Shown: positions 23,105-34,825, numbered from the stretch's first letter. The stretch: DNA of 64,000 nucleotides from Antilocapra americana (GCA_007570785.1 ML664152.1:1736911-1800910); one strand, 5' to 3'. Numbers and translations are program-made. Notes: generated by a model not told the origin, from the sequence alone.

Positions 23105-25216
23105 ACTCTTGAGGTTAACTGTGAACTATTTTGCCTGCAGCCACCCTCAGCCAGGGATATGCAGAGAAGGCACATGAGAGCCCCTCCTGGGTCCTCTCTG
23201 GGATGCTGCCCCCTGGAGAGGTCCCCCTCACAGCTGACGCTGCCTAGTGGCATCCTGACTGTCCTCTGCTTCCAGCAGCATCAGTGGGTGCTGTCTTTCC
23301 CACCCACCCTGGTCCCAAGGGCCTCAGTTGGTGCCTGCCCACAGGTGTGAGGCACACTATCTGCTAGATAAATGACAGACTGGGTCCAGGGTGCAACAGA
23401 GATCTTTCCTGAACACTGTTTCAGGTGCTAAGAAACAGAATTACCAGAGTAAGAAAATCCCAAGCTCAGTGGCCCCCAACTGTGGCCACAGTTCCTCTGT
23501 CCGCTGGCTCCACGCCACCCTCCCCTCTGCCCTGCCAATATCTGGCAGGCCTGTAGCTTCACTTGGACGTTTCTTGCCATCTGAGCCCCATCTGAGGACC
23601 TGGAGCTGAGAAAGAAGGAGCGTTAGGGGCCCAGGACGTTGAAGGGGGCACCCCCAACTATGCACGACCAGCCAGGAGATCATGAACCCAGTGCCTGGTC
23701 CACACCATCACCCACCACGAGGGGTAGGGAGGAGGCTGGAGCTGGACTGCAGTCGGGGGCGACAGCCTGGGGAGAGTCCTCCAAGCAGGTGAGCTCCAGG
23801 TGGGGGGAGAAGATGGAGGTCTTCCCTTCCCCCAGCTCCAGGCCCTGGTCCACTCACCCAAGCCTCGCCCCAACCCCAGGACCCCCAGCAGTCCAGATGT
23901 AGCACGCTCCACGCACCTGACCACCTAGCAGGCCCCCATCCTTCCCAGCCTGTCTGATGGGCAGTGAGGCACAGAAACAGGCCAGCAGTTCCAGAATGAT
24001 CTCCTGGCTCTGCTGATGAGCCCACAGGCCTCCCTGCGAATGTGCTCACAGCAGCCTCTAAGTATCTATCCTGCATGGAGCACCGAGATGCCCGCCACGG
24101 CGACACCCTCACTGTCACCTGATGGCCCAGCAGGGCCTCGCTGGGCACCAGGAGTGCCAAGCAGCAGGAAGGGGAGAGGGTGAGCAGGGGAGGGCTCCCT
24201 AGGAACCAGCCTCTCCACTCAGGCTCCAAGTCCATGCACGCAGCCTCAGTCAAGGGCCACTGCCAGGGTCTAAGTCTCTAGGCTGCACATACCTTGGGAC
24301 AGGCCCCAGAAGCAGAACGCCAGACCCACCTGGGGTCCAGGTGCCCACCTTGGGGATGGTTCTGGGAGGATCTCCAGGTGGCTTCCAGGGTGGTGCCGGC
24401 CCAACCTCCAGACATGCTGGGTTTCACTGCCAGCGGGCACTGCTTCATATGTCCACTGGCCGCCCCTATTTCATTTCTGGTGCCAAACCTGTGCAAGCTT
24501 TCCTGCCCTTTTTCCTCACTGTCTTGTCCATATTGGGTTGCAGGGACCCATATGCATTATTTGCTCCAGAAACCACGCAGGCCTCTGCTTGTCTGGTACA
24601 CCGGGACCAGGGGCACATCCTGCGAGGCACACACTTGTGTCAGATACATACCTCAACCAGCTGCGGGCGCAGTAAGTTCTTCCCCAGTCAGTGGGGGTGG
24701 CACCACACTTCATTCCATACCTTGGTCTCCCTCCCCCTTGATGGTAGTAAAGCTGCGAACACGATGGGCCTCCTGCCACAGGAGCATGGGGAAGGGATGT
24801 GTAGACATGATGAAGGTCCCGAATCAGCTGGCTGAGTTAGTGTCAAGGGGACTTCCCCGGGTGGGCTCACCCAATCAGGGTGGAGGAAAGAAACCCTAAT
24901 GGGAGGCAGCAGAAGAAGCTCCCCCCTGTCCTGTGTCCAGGGGTTGGGGCCAAAGGCCTGCATCCTGCAACCACAGGTAACTTGGTGGGCTGGGTACGGC
25001 CCCTGGGCCTCTAAACTCTGGAGCAGGTGAGAGCCGGAGCAAGGAATCTAGCCCTGACCCTGAGACGGCTGGAGGACATTTGCTGCGGTCTGTTTCACAG
25101 TGACAAGACGTCAGTCCACGGGCATGCTGACCACCGATGCTTCCAAGAACAGAACTGGGTTCACACTCCGCCCTGAGCCCGCAGGTGACAGTGGCGGCCG
25201 GGGAAGTGTGGCTGGC
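23105..25216. other. GC-rich unassigned sequence
   Basis: About 2.1 kb with many overlapping chance frames. Around 24790-24880 the order CAGCTGGCTGAGTTAGTGTC, then CGGGTGGGCTCACCCAATCA resembles an old dispersed repeat I cannot name. Donor-like GTGAGC near 23788 has no supporting exon. Confidence 0.35.
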
Positions 25217-25316
25217 CTGATGCCGGCCACGCCAACCGCACCAACCGCAACCGCTGCGCCCACCACGCCCACGACGCTGGCCACGCCCACTGCACCGGCC
25301 ACGCCCACGACCGGCT
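25217..25316 (+). repeat. GC-rich minisatellite, units based on CCACGCCCA
   Basis: Degenerate units of 9-12 bases (GCCACGCCAACC, CCACCACGCCCACGA and similar), all in multiples of three. In consequence the plus strand encodes a Thr/Ala/Pro run and the minus strand a Val/Ala/Gly run, both open over more than 90 codons. Locally rich in CpG. I see no evidence that either frame is a gene. Confidence 0.8.
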
Positions 25317-26706
25317 CGTTGGCCCCTGCGGGCGCCTCCTCCAGGTGGCCTGGGGAAGCAGGCACTCGCTGCCCCACGAGGTAGGACACAAGCTTCCCGG
25401 TGAGTGATGACTGACCACCAAGGTTCCTATACAGGAGCCGCCAGGAGAAGAGCACGTCCCCGGCAGGGTCCGTTTCCCGCTCGGCTTCCTGGTTCCGGAG
25501 CAGAAAACCCAACACTGGCAGACCTGAGCTGGGCGGACCGCGGTTCCCTGGGCAGCACCGGGGCCCCACGGGCCGGTCTCTGCCCCTGGCTGCCCCAGAC
25601 CCGCGACCTCAACCAGGGCCGCTTCTGCCTGGACGCCCCTTGCTGAGCTGACGCGGATGAGTCAGGCAAGCCACACAAGGACACCTTCTCGGCAGCAGGG
25701 ACCCATGCCAGAAGCACAGTGAGACACTCTTCATTCTCAGCCAAACTTTTCTTTATTTCACTGACCTTCAGAAGTGTCTGTAAACTGAAGTGTCATCTGT
25801 GTTAAACAGATTCTGTTAGCCAAGAAATCACAGTAAGGATGGAAAGTCAAGTTTCTACCCCACTATGTAGGCATGAGCCACCTGCCTAAGCACTAGGTGC
25901 CCTGGCAGCGACGCCTCCCACTTCCCACTGCTGCTGTTAGTTAGGGGCACCTGGGGTCACCTGTGCCTGCCAGGGCCCCCCCGATGCCCCAGGGGACCCC
26001 TCCCAGGCCCACAGCTACCCCGGCTTTCAGAACACGCAGCAGGCCTGTGAGGGTCTTGAGGCCACCCTGCCCCCAACAGACCCTCCTTGCCACTTTCTTC
26101 TCTCTGCCAAGGCTCCCGTCAGTGGCAGACACGTGTGGATGTGGTCTGGCTGTCACAGGGCTGGGACGCTCAGGCACCATATGGGGAGAGGGCATGTGTG
26201 AGACAAGCAGGACCATCCCAGAAATAACTGTCCTGTCCGAAGGGCTGACGTGCAGGTGACAGATTCATGGGGACACAAGCCCAGGCCTGTTTCAATACAA
26301 TCACAACTTCCCACACACCCAGCAGTCCGGAGTGTAACTGCCGTGTGAAGGCAGACAGTACCGCATCCTGCTGCTCTGAAAGCCAGTCCGTAAGCTGAGG
26401 GCCATCCCACTCAGGCTAGCACCGCAGTCCCGCATCACCACCACAGCACCTGCAGCGCAGCACAGGGCGTTCACAGGTCCATGTGACAGCTATTTCATTG
26501 TGCACCCTTAAGTTCTCTTTTACTACATTTGGATATGGTCACAGTGAAAATTATTTCATTTCAGAATTAGAAGGGGAGTCTATACATATTTGTCATAAGC
26601 ATACTGTAGGGATTGGTGGCAATGAGACATGGAGGAAAGCCTCAGCATCTGAGCAGAGCCAGGCCTCCCTGGGACCCCCTCAGATTAACCTCCCGAGAGA
26701 GCTTAA
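25317..26706. other. GC-rich unassigned sequence
   Basis: CpG-containing to about 25640, then mixed. Chance frames only. Confidence 0.35.
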
Positions 26707-26935
26707 GGGCTTCCCAGGTGGCACTAGTGGTAAAGAGCCTGCCCACCAATGTAGGAGATGTAAGAGACTCAGCTCGATCCCTGCGTTGGGAAGGTCCCCT
26801 GGAGGAGGGCATGGCAACCCACTCCAGTATTCTTGCCTGGAGAATCCCACGGACAGAGGAGCCTGGTGGGCTACAGTCCATGGGGTCGCAAAGAATCAGA
26901 TAGGACTGAAGCAACTTGGCCTGCACAGCACGCAC
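26707..26935 (+). mobile_element. Bov-tA type SINE
   Basis: Complete plus-strand copy, GGGCTTCCCAGGTGGCACTA through CAGCACGCACG. The head has a short internal insertion (GATGTAAGAGACTCAG). CTTAA occurs on both sides, a weak target duplication. Confidence 0.93.
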
Positions 26936-27532
26936 GGGGCCTTAAACTCTGCAGGGGCTCCACAGCAGGACCTCAAGAGGCCCCAGCCTCAGAAGGTGTT
27001 CTCACCTGTGAGACACAGGAAGTAACTTCAGCCTGTTTAAGGAGCAAGAGAGGTGGAAGCAGGGACTGGCCTGGAGCTAAAAATACAGGCTGCCTGCAGC
27101 GCTGCCGCCAGACAGCAATGAGGCTACTGACCAGGAGCGCGTCAGCCAAGAGATACTTTATCCAGCCAGAAACTTGCGTGCTTTTTTCTTTTTCAAATCA
27201 CTATGAAAAAAAGATTAATACACAGGATTACAGTTGCTAGAATTAGCTCTCATTTCATGAAACGAATGCAAAGTGTCTACTCTGCAGGTGCCACGTATCA
27301 GCACAGACTCAGCAAAAGACCTGACTCCTGACTCTGGGTATGTGACCATTCCTGCCCTCCATTCTGCTTCAGATGCCACCTTCTGTCCTTGCTTTTTTCC
27401 TGTGCCTTCGGACAACTGACTTGTGCACAGGATCGAAAACAACTTGCTTAAGTGCATGCTTACGTCCCATTAAAAACACTTTCTAATTCACTTCAACAGC
27501 ATAATTAAAGCGATTGTTTGCATCACATAATT
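26936..27532. other. Unassigned sequence
   Basis: Nothing recognised. AT-richer toward the tRNA pseudogene. Confidence 0.35.
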
Positions 27533-27602
27533 GGCTCTGTGGCTTCGCTGCGACAGCACCTGTCTAGTAAACAAATCTTGGGTTTGAATCCCAGATGTGC
27601 CT
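27533..27602 (+). tRNA. tRNA-Thr (AGT) pseudogene
   Basis: Seventy bases follow the cytosolic tRNA-Thr(AGT) sequence almost end to end. The acceptor strand starts GGCTCTGTGGCTT, the anticodon arm contains CCTGTCTAGTAAACA with anticodon AGT, and the T arm is TTGGGTTTGAATCCCAG with a near-consensus B box (GGTTTGAATCC). It is about four bases shorter than the usual 74: the D loop is altered and three bases are missing after the anticodon. The anticodon stem loses two pairs and the acceptor stem about three, so it is very probably not a working tRNA. It is unrelated to the Glu-type tRNA head of the Bov-tA SINE 18 bases downstream. Confidence 0.72.
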
Positions 27603-27619
27603 AAGAAGGCAATGTTTGG

Positions 27620-27830
27620 GGGGCTTCCCTGATGGCGCAGTGGCAAAGAATCCATCTGCCAGTGCAGGAGACACAGGTTCAATCCCTAGGTCAGGAAGAT
27701 CCCCTGGAGAAGGAAATAACAGCCCACTCCAGTGTTCTTGACTGGGAAGTCTCATGGACAGAGGAGCCTGGTGACCCACAGCCCATGGGGTCGTAAAGAG
27801 TCAGACACAACTGGGCAACTAAACAACAAG
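27620..27830 (+). mobile_element. Bov-tA type SINE
   Basis: Plus-strand copy starting GGGCTTCCCTGATGGCGCAG and ending CAACTAAACAACAAG. Moderately diverged. It lies just downstream of the tRNA-Thr pseudogene. Confidence 0.93.
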
Positions 27831-29172
27831 AGCGTTACATCCACAGCACTCTGGATGTAGATGGCCATAATCACAGCTTACTTGCAGTGCTAAAGAATGG
27901 TCTCACTCTGGGCTTTTTACCATCTCCCAGTCAACTCTGGCTACACAGAAACTGACTTAAGATCACTAACTGAGCTGAAAGATGAGTTGTGGTTAAAAAT
28001 ACAACTCCATCCCACTGGCACAAGCAGTGGTAAAAGTAATCACAGTTTTGCCCTCTCTGTACACTTGCTGACTATGTACCAAAAAAAAAGAAGAGAAAAC
28101 AGAAAGAAAGCACCCGGTGAAGATTAGGCAAAACCTCTTTTAAAGGTTTCCCTGGGAACCAGGCACCTGACGTTCCTGATGTCTGGGACACAGAAACAAT
28201 AGGTGGGGCCTTCCAGGTACAATCCCAGGGTCCTGTGGTCAGGCAGGGCACGTCTCCCACCCCGAACCGACCCCATGGGCTCCATGCCCACCACGGCCCA
28301 GAGCGGGCTGTGTCCTGGCTGATACGCCTCAGCCCCCAGCGAGGGAGTGGACAAACAAAGAACGCCCTTCTTCTGCATGCAGCAGCCTCTGGCAGCCACT
28401 TCCTGTAATACTTCTTCCCCAAGAAAAAACCTTCGGGAAAGTTCAGCGCCCGACCTTCCTGACTCAGTCACTCTGTAGGCCACAAACTAACCTTACGTCA
28501 TACTAACTACCGGGATTTTGACAGTTGTCTCAGCTTCCCTCAGAAGCAGACGCTGAATCATGTAATAGTCACCAACGATAAGTACCAAAGAAATGTTCTT
28601 TTAATTACCTCAAAGAAAATAATCTGCAGTAAAGGCTGTACAGCAAGTCCCTGGTAGTGCCCAGCCCTTGGCCACCCGCAGTGGCCACTGGGGGGCAGCA
28701 GAGCACTGGCTGAGAGGCTGCGGGGACAAGAACAGTAGGAAGCTCCCAAAGAAACGCATTTTAAACAAGCCAGCCAAAAGGCTTAACTAATGAGTTTACG
28801 TGGGGCCAGAGACATCTTTTATGAGTTGAAAGTTAGCAGAGGTTTACAGGTTCCACTCTTACCGTGAATCCCACGTGTTCCTGGGCCTCCTGGGCCCTGC
28901 GGAGCGGGTGGAGCTGAGATGATCCCAGGGTGGCGCCCGCTCAGCGAGTTTCCTTCAGGCCCTTGTCCGGCTCTCCATGCCAACCGGAAAGCCTTCCCCC
29001 TGCAACAGAAGGTTCCCGTGCCTCATGTTAACTTTAACCCAACAATAAAGCCTTTCCACCATCGCAGAGGTCAACTCCATAACAAATGCTGCTCGTGAAA
29101 AGTCTTCTCCCAGGGAACTGATCCTGCAGGCTACACAGCACAGCCAAAAAAAACAGTCCTCTCTTGAATATG
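27831..29172. other. Unassigned sequence
   Basis: No gene recognised. A minus-strand 34-base segment (28863-28896) between an acceptor-like CCGCAG and a donor-like GTAAGA encodes short Gly-X-Y text; see the findings. Confidence 0.35.
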
Positions 29173-29382
29173 GGGGCTTCCCTGGCGGCTCAGCAGTAAA
29201 GAATCTGCCTGCCAATGCAGGACACCCAAGTTCAGTCCTTGGGTCGGAAGACAACCTGGAGAAGGAAATGGCAACCCACTCCAGTATTCTTGACTGGAGA
29301 ATTCCATGAACAGGGGAGCCTGGCAGGCTACAGTCCATGGGATCACAAAGAGTCAGACACAACTGAGCAGCTGAACAACAAC
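29173..29382 (+). mobile_element. Bov-tA type SINE
   Basis: Plus-strand copy from GGGCTTCCCTGGCGGCTCAG to GCTGAACAACAACT. AATATG occurs on both sides. A long minus-strand frame crosses it only by chance. Confidence 0.93.
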
Positions 29383-30534
29383 TCCTAAATATGTTCCACT
29401 TACTTCTAATGTGTTCTTGATCTTTAAGCAGATACCCCAGGATAACTTCCACCTTCACCCCCTGCCACAACAGGGAGGTGCACACATGACACACACCATC
29501 AAATCTCCACTCGCCAACAGGCCAGTGCAAACAAGCATCAACCCACACGCTAAGGAATGAGGCCTCGGGCAGAGTCCTGTCCGGACCCATCTCCTGAGAA
29601 AGCAGACGCCACCTGCGCAGGCCTGTGCACACGCGTGTGAGTCCAGACCCGAAGTTGCAGGCTCGGCATGCCGACGGCCAGCCCTGTGTCTAGAATGGAG
29701 CCTGGAAACAACTCTCTAGATCACTTCCTCCCGACCAGCGGGACGATGGAACTTGCTGATACACCTGAGACCTGACAATGGAGCGCCTATATTTTCTTTC
29801 TGAAAAACAAACTGATACCCAAATGATACCTGCTTCTCCAGTCCACATCTGTGGGGAGAACGGCAGGTCTCAGAGGGGCAGTGGGAAGACGGAGGCGGAC
29901 AGTGCACCGGTCGAGCTGTGCAGATCCCCATCCCCAGCCACCAGGACCCTCCCTCTGCTCAGCCACAGCTGCAGGTCCTCAGGCTCCGCCATACCTCTCC
30001 ACTATGACGGGCTCAGATGCCCCTGGAACATGTGCCAGTGGGTGTCTGTGAGAACAGGGCACACGGAGTCCCTATCTCCTTTGGCAGCATTACCACATGT
30101 GACGGGCACACGCTGCAGAGCCCCACAGGCCTGGGGTTATGGTCACACAGCCGTCTTGTCCAGCACAGAGGTTCTGAGCCGAGCGCTCAGAGCCATGCAC
30201 AGCATCGCCCACTCATCATCACCCAGCTGCGGAAGGTGCCAGCCATGTCACTCACAAAGCCTCCTCGGGCAGGACACTAAGAACCAATGAACTCAGGCAT
30301 CAGCCTAAACGGTGGCCCCAGACACATGGCCAACCTGCAGATATTTGGGCGAGCCCAGCTGAGGTCCCCATCACTGCAGAGCACAGACAGGCCATCCACA
30401 CATGCCCCGCAAATCCCAGACCCCTGAGGACACAAGCAGAACAACTCTGAAGCGGAGTCTTGGGTGTGTAAGTTAAGCAACAAGAGATCCTTGGAATGGA
30501 GCTACTCCAAAAATCTTGTAAACTTGGGTAAAAT
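29383..30534. other. GC-rich unassigned sequence
   Basis: Several chance frames on both strands. No gene or repeat recognised. Confidence 0.35.
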
Positions 30535-30900
30535 GAGCAAATTCCAAGAAAAATGCAACTCATCAAAGCTGACTCAGGAAGAAATGGAAAATCTGACTAG
30601 AATACCAACATTAAAGAAGTAGAATCAAGAGGGGAAAAAAATCACTGTACAAACAACAGTCCACGCCCGATGGCTCCCCAAGGAAGTTCACCCGACACTC
30701 AGCAGGAACACATCTGCCAAGTGCGAGGAGGAAGGAAGAAGTGTCAGCCAAACTACTCCCATGGACAGACGTAAACACTCTTGACAAAACGTCAGCAAAT
30801 GTCGTCCTGACTAATCCTCCATGATCTAGCTGGATTTGAGAATGACTACACGCATGGAAACGTATCGATGTAATCCTCTGCATTAATAAACCGACAGGGA
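30535..30900 (+). mobile_element. Old LINE-1 ORF2 fragment
   Basis: Word order matches the start of the ORF2 reverse-transcriptase region: ACTCAGGAAGAAATGGAAAA, then GCCCGATGGCTCCCC at the place of the PDG motif, then AAGTTCACCCGACACTCA. Stops and frameshifts throughout. LINE-1 decay may continue beyond 30900 but I cannot follow it. Confidence 0.6.
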
Positions 30901-31530
30901 CATAAGAGGACATCCCATGACCCCACTACAGGCAGCTCGGTAGTAGGCACAGCTGAGCTGGATTCCGAGGGACACAGGCTTCCGTGCTGATGTAGAGAGA
31001 ATGGCAAGCCCGGTGCCATTCTGAAACACGGGACAGCGGCCATGTCCACATGGGGCAGGGCTGTGGTCAAGGAGGATCTCGAGGGAGACCGAGACAGGTC
31101 GGCTTCTACCCTGGGGAGGGCAGAGGACGGACGCGCCATCAGAAGCGCTCTCCTGGCCCTCAACGCCTCTGTAGGAGTCACACAGCTCATAACATGATAT
31201 AGAGAAACTCCCAAGGCACAGAAGGCAAACCTGCCCACGGTGCCTACGATGTTAGGGAGCACTGTCAGTCACGAGGGAGCCCAGCACAGCTGACCCAGGA
31301 ACAGCCCAGGGACGACACAGCCACTCATGGTGCCTGGGGCCCCGTGTCCTCGGGTCGCGCAGCACTGTAGGACCACTGCTGACGGCAGGGTGACCCCTCA
31401 CACCCAGGCTGGGCCAGGGCCAGCGGCACCACCTGCATAGCAGAGAGCGCCAAGGAGCCTGGTGTGAAGGGTGGCCCGACCTCAAGGGGAGTCAGGAGAG
31501 GCAGCCGGAGGGTCCCTGCAAGTGAAAGGG
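30901..31530. other. Unassigned sequence
   Basis: GC-rich with possible continuing LINE-1 decay. Nothing firm. Confidence 0.3.
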
Positions 31531-31741
31531 CAAGTGTCAGTTGCTCAGTCGTGTCCGACTCTGTGACCCCACGGACTGTAGCCCGCAAGGCTCCTCTGTC
31601 CTTGGGATTCTCCAGGCAGGAACACTGGAGTGGGCTGCCACTCCCTTCTCCAGGGGTTCTTCCTGAGAGCCAAACCTGGGTTCACACCTGGGTTTCCTAC
31701 ATTGTAGGCAGATTCTTTACCAACTGAACCATCAGGGAGGT
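31531..31741 (-). mobile_element. Bov-tA type SINE
   Basis: Minus-strand copy starting CAGTTGCTCAGTCGTGTCCG and ending at the tRNA-like head (ACTGAACCATCAGGGAGG). Confidence 0.93.
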
Positions 31742-32374
31742 TTCCTATTTCTTGCAAAAGAGAAGAAGAGAGACCCTGTGGGAGAAGGGAGAGGCACGCA
31801 GGGAGCCAGGCTGCAGGGAGAGGAGGTCAGCTGATGGCGCAGGGTCAGGATCCAGGACTCTGCCTGGCTCGATACACCGGGCACGCCACAGGAGAAGGGC
31901 AGGGCCTGGGCACCCTAAAACTTCAGGAGGGGCGGAGGGGCTGGGACACGGAGGAGCCCTGTCAGCTGGTCTCTGGCCCCTGACACACCCAAGCACCACT
32001 GCCACTGCCTCCCAGAGCCCTCTCCTGGTGGCTGCACCTGGCTCAGGACACCCTTCTCTGACAGCAGTGTGCAGGTGCCCATTAGACAGGCTGCAAGGGT
32101 TTCTGCAGGACTTCACCTGTATCTGCTGACAAAAGGAGCTCAGACGCCACAGCAATGCTGGCAAAACAGGGTCAGGTGGGGCTGAGCTCACGGGCACTAA
32201 CTGCAAACAGACCCAAGCCTGCCACATGAGCGCACCGCTCGGCACCCGATGGACTGCCGTGCCCTTTGCTGACTGAACGAAGCTCTCAAATTTCCTTAAA
32301 AAGTGGGATTTATCATTACAATTTTACTAGACTGTGGAAATTAAGGCTTCATTCTGCCCCCAAATAAGTATCTC
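31742..32374. other. GC-rich unassigned sequence
   Basis: Chance frames only (166 and 125 codons on opposite strands). No gene recognised. Confidence 0.35.
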
Positions 32375-32435
32375 CCTTCTACCTTGCAGATGTGTGGCAC
32401 CATTTGTGAGTGTGCAGACACACAAAGCAGATACC
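32375..32435 (+). repeat. Direct repeat flanking a SINE, left copy
   Basis: CTTCTACCTTGCAGATGTGT and the next 40 bases are repeated with about 80% identity at 32651-32711. At about 60 bases it is much longer than a SINE target-site duplication. Confidence 0.8.
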
Positions 32436-32450
32436 CACTCCAGTATTCTT

Positions 32451-32636
32451 GGGCTTCCCTGGTGGCTCAGCTGGTAAAGAATCCGCCTGCAATGTGGGAG
32501 ACCTGGGTTAGATCCCTGGGTTGAGAAGATCCCCTGGAGAAGGGAAAGGCTACCCACTCCAGTATTCTGGCCTGGAGAATCCCATAGACTGCATGGGGTC
32601 AAAAAGAGTTGGATACCACTGAGGGACTTTCACTCA
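32451..32636 (+). mobile_element. Bov-tA type SINE between direct repeats
   Basis: Complete head and body, GGGCTTCCCTGGTGGCTCAG to GACTTTCACTCACTC. It is preceded by ACCCACTCCAGTATTCTT (32433-32450), itself an internal SINE sequence, so a fragment of a second SINE abuts its head. Confidence 0.93.
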
Positions 32637-32650
32637 CTCTCTCTGCCCTA

Positions 32651-32711
32651 CATTCTACCCTGCAGGTGTGTAGCACCGATCATGAGTGCAGTTACACAAA
32701 CCAGATTCCCT
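32651..32711 (+). repeat. Direct repeat flanking a SINE, right copy
   Basis: Diverged second copy of 32375-32435: ATTCTACCCTGCAGGTGTGT, later ATGAGTGCAGTTACACAAAC. Confidence 0.8.
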
Positions 32712-32873
32712 GATGTTAGAGATGCCGACTATCTGAGACCCAAGGCTTCACAGGCTCAAGGCAGGGGACAGAAAACGGTCAACAGAGGGATGCTGACACA
32801 CAGAGGTACTTCCGCATCACTGGTACCACCACTGCTTCAAGTGCTTAACTAGTCCTGCGATCTTCCACCAAAG

Positions 32874-33135
32874 GAGGGTCAGGGGGTACCGGGAGGAGGG
32901 GCCGCGGGGGAGGGCACCAGAGAAGGGACCATGGGGGTGGTACTGGAAGAGAGGTCATAGGGGCCCCCCCAGTCACTGAGCGGGCAGGGAGGGCACCGGG
33001 AGGGGCCATGGGGGAGGCACCAGGAGGAGGGGCTGGGGGGCACCAGGAGGAGGGGCTGGGGGGCACCCCGGGGGGAGGGGGGGGGGGGGCACGGGGGGGG
33101 GGGCCGGGGGGGACCCCGAGTCACTGAGCCAGGGA
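32874..33135 (+). repeat. G-run minisatellite with quadruplex potential
   Basis: Repeated GGGAGG, GGGGCTGGGG and G-run blocks, including a 25-bp unit (GGCACCAGGAGGAGGGGCTG...) present twice in a row at about 33016-33065. CAGTCACTGAGC-type sequence sits at 32970 and 33118. Runs of 9-13 G occur at 33070-33115. The strand is strongly G-rich, so several quadruplexes could form. Sequencing or assembly errors are likely in the longest runs. Confidence 0.85.
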
Positions 33136-33849
33136 GGGGGTGAGGACGCCCCTCAGCTGAGGCTGAGACTGAAAGCAGGAGTCCCTCCAGATGCCTTTGG
33201 TGCAGGAGGGGCTCTCAGCAGAAGCTGGTTTGAGAAAGAGGAATCTGGGCTGTGTTTGCTTAAAGATCAGGCTGATAGCTCTTTGGCAATGCCAGAGGTG
33301 AGGCTGGGACAGCTGGGGGACAGAGGGATGACAGAAGGAAACGTCAGGCATCTCACTAGGAGGCTCAGTGGACGGACCATGGAGATGAGGCCTGTGGGTG
33401 GAGGAGTGAATCGAAGCCAAGTGACTATGAGGATCCTGACTCCGAGGATCCTGGCTCCACCCAGAGGGAAGAGCAGCTCTTCAACAACTAGCATGAAAAA
33501 ATGCAATGGAGGTTCTAGAAGACAGGTGTTTTCAACTGAACTAGGGAAACCTCTGATCATTGATATTTCAGCTCCGATATAACAGAAGCTTCCCGGGCTA
33601 AGATTTCAGAAGAATCAAGCTGATCCTGGTATGTGACCACTGTGGAGAAGAGCAGGAGCTTCAAGTGGTAAAACTACAATAAACATTAAATACAAAAACG
33701 TCCCTAGGAAGGGGACACCCAGGGAAGGGAAGTGGGGGACACTGGCCCTCACTTCCTCTGGGTAGTCTACAAAGAAAGACGAAGAAATGATTCTCCAGTC
33801 CAGAGGCTTTGGTTTGATTTCCTCTCTTTTTGTATTACTTACATTCCAC
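33136..33849. other. Unassigned sequence
   Basis: Mixed composition. Short frames on both strands. Nothing recognised. Confidence 0.35.
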
Positions 33850-33935
33850 TTGGAATCCCCTGGCAGTCCTGGCTTTCACTGCCAGGATCCACGTTCAAAC
33901 CCTGGTTGGGGATCCAAGATGCTGCACGCCGAGGA
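33850..33935 (+). mobile_element. CHR-type SINE head, diverged
   Basis: tRNA-Glu-like sequence CCTGGCTTTCACTGCCAGGA followed by a B box (CGTTCAAACCCTGG) and CCAAGATGCTGCACGCC, the start of the CHR body. Truncated and old. Confidence 0.6.
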
Positions 33936-34825
33936 AATGCTCCACACAGTGGACAGTGGACATCCAAGAACCACCCTCGCCGTTGCTCCCAAGCAGGGCC
34001 CACTGCAGTCTGAGGCAGCAGGACGGGGTCCAGGGGGACAGCACGGGATCTACCTGGTCCTGAAGGCTCAACCAGCTACAGGTTCTCACATGACCTTGGG
34101 ACCACCCAGCAGGGCCTCAATTTACCAGTCTTTTATTCCCCCTGCATTCGGGTCCTAAGAGCCCCAGTCGAAGTGAACTTCGTCCTACTCAGTGAATTAA
34201 ATCTACCCCACCTTCTGAGCAAGCAAGAGTACTGTCCTCTCCCTCACAAGAAAGATTCCTTTGGGATGAAGCACTGACAGGGGCAACAGCATGCTGGGCC
34301 TCTGAGTCATCGCGCTGAGGGAAGCAAGCGACAGGGGGATGCCCGGCCTGATCCCGTCCCTGTGAACAAGGAGCTGCAAAGGACCCACTGTGATGGGGCA
34401 GGGCGGGGTGGGACGACGCCCCTTCACAGGGCGAGGCCCCTGAGGGCTCAACGCTCGGCCAGCTGCACCCGTTACAACATGTGCAGCGGCCGGGCATACG
34501 TCAACTGCACCCCAAAAAGCTGCTGTTTAAAAAAGACTACTTTGTTTTGTATTTTAAAACCCCTCTTATATTTTGAAGTGAACTGGTGAACATTATTGGA
34601 AATATTTTTATGACCTGAAGGAAATGTTTTTTTCAAACTTTCAACAATCAAATGCTTCATGGGCAATTAAAGCATGTTGCAAATATTAAAACAATTCACT
34701 AAGTAGGTGGGAGGTTGCTCCCTGTCTGGATATATTTTATTGTATTATGATCAGTTTTAGAGAAACCCAATGTTTCCAACACTAGGAATGAGCCCTGGGT
34801 CTCCACTGGAAGACAGCAGAGATGG
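33936..34825. other. Unassigned sequence, including a possible LINE-1 3' end
   Basis: Mostly GC-rich. At about 34495-34540 the order CATACGTCAACTGCACCCCA, AAAAGCTGCTG, TTTAAAAAA resembles the 3' terminus of an old LINE-1. After 34540 the sequence is AT-rich without features. Confidence 0.35.
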
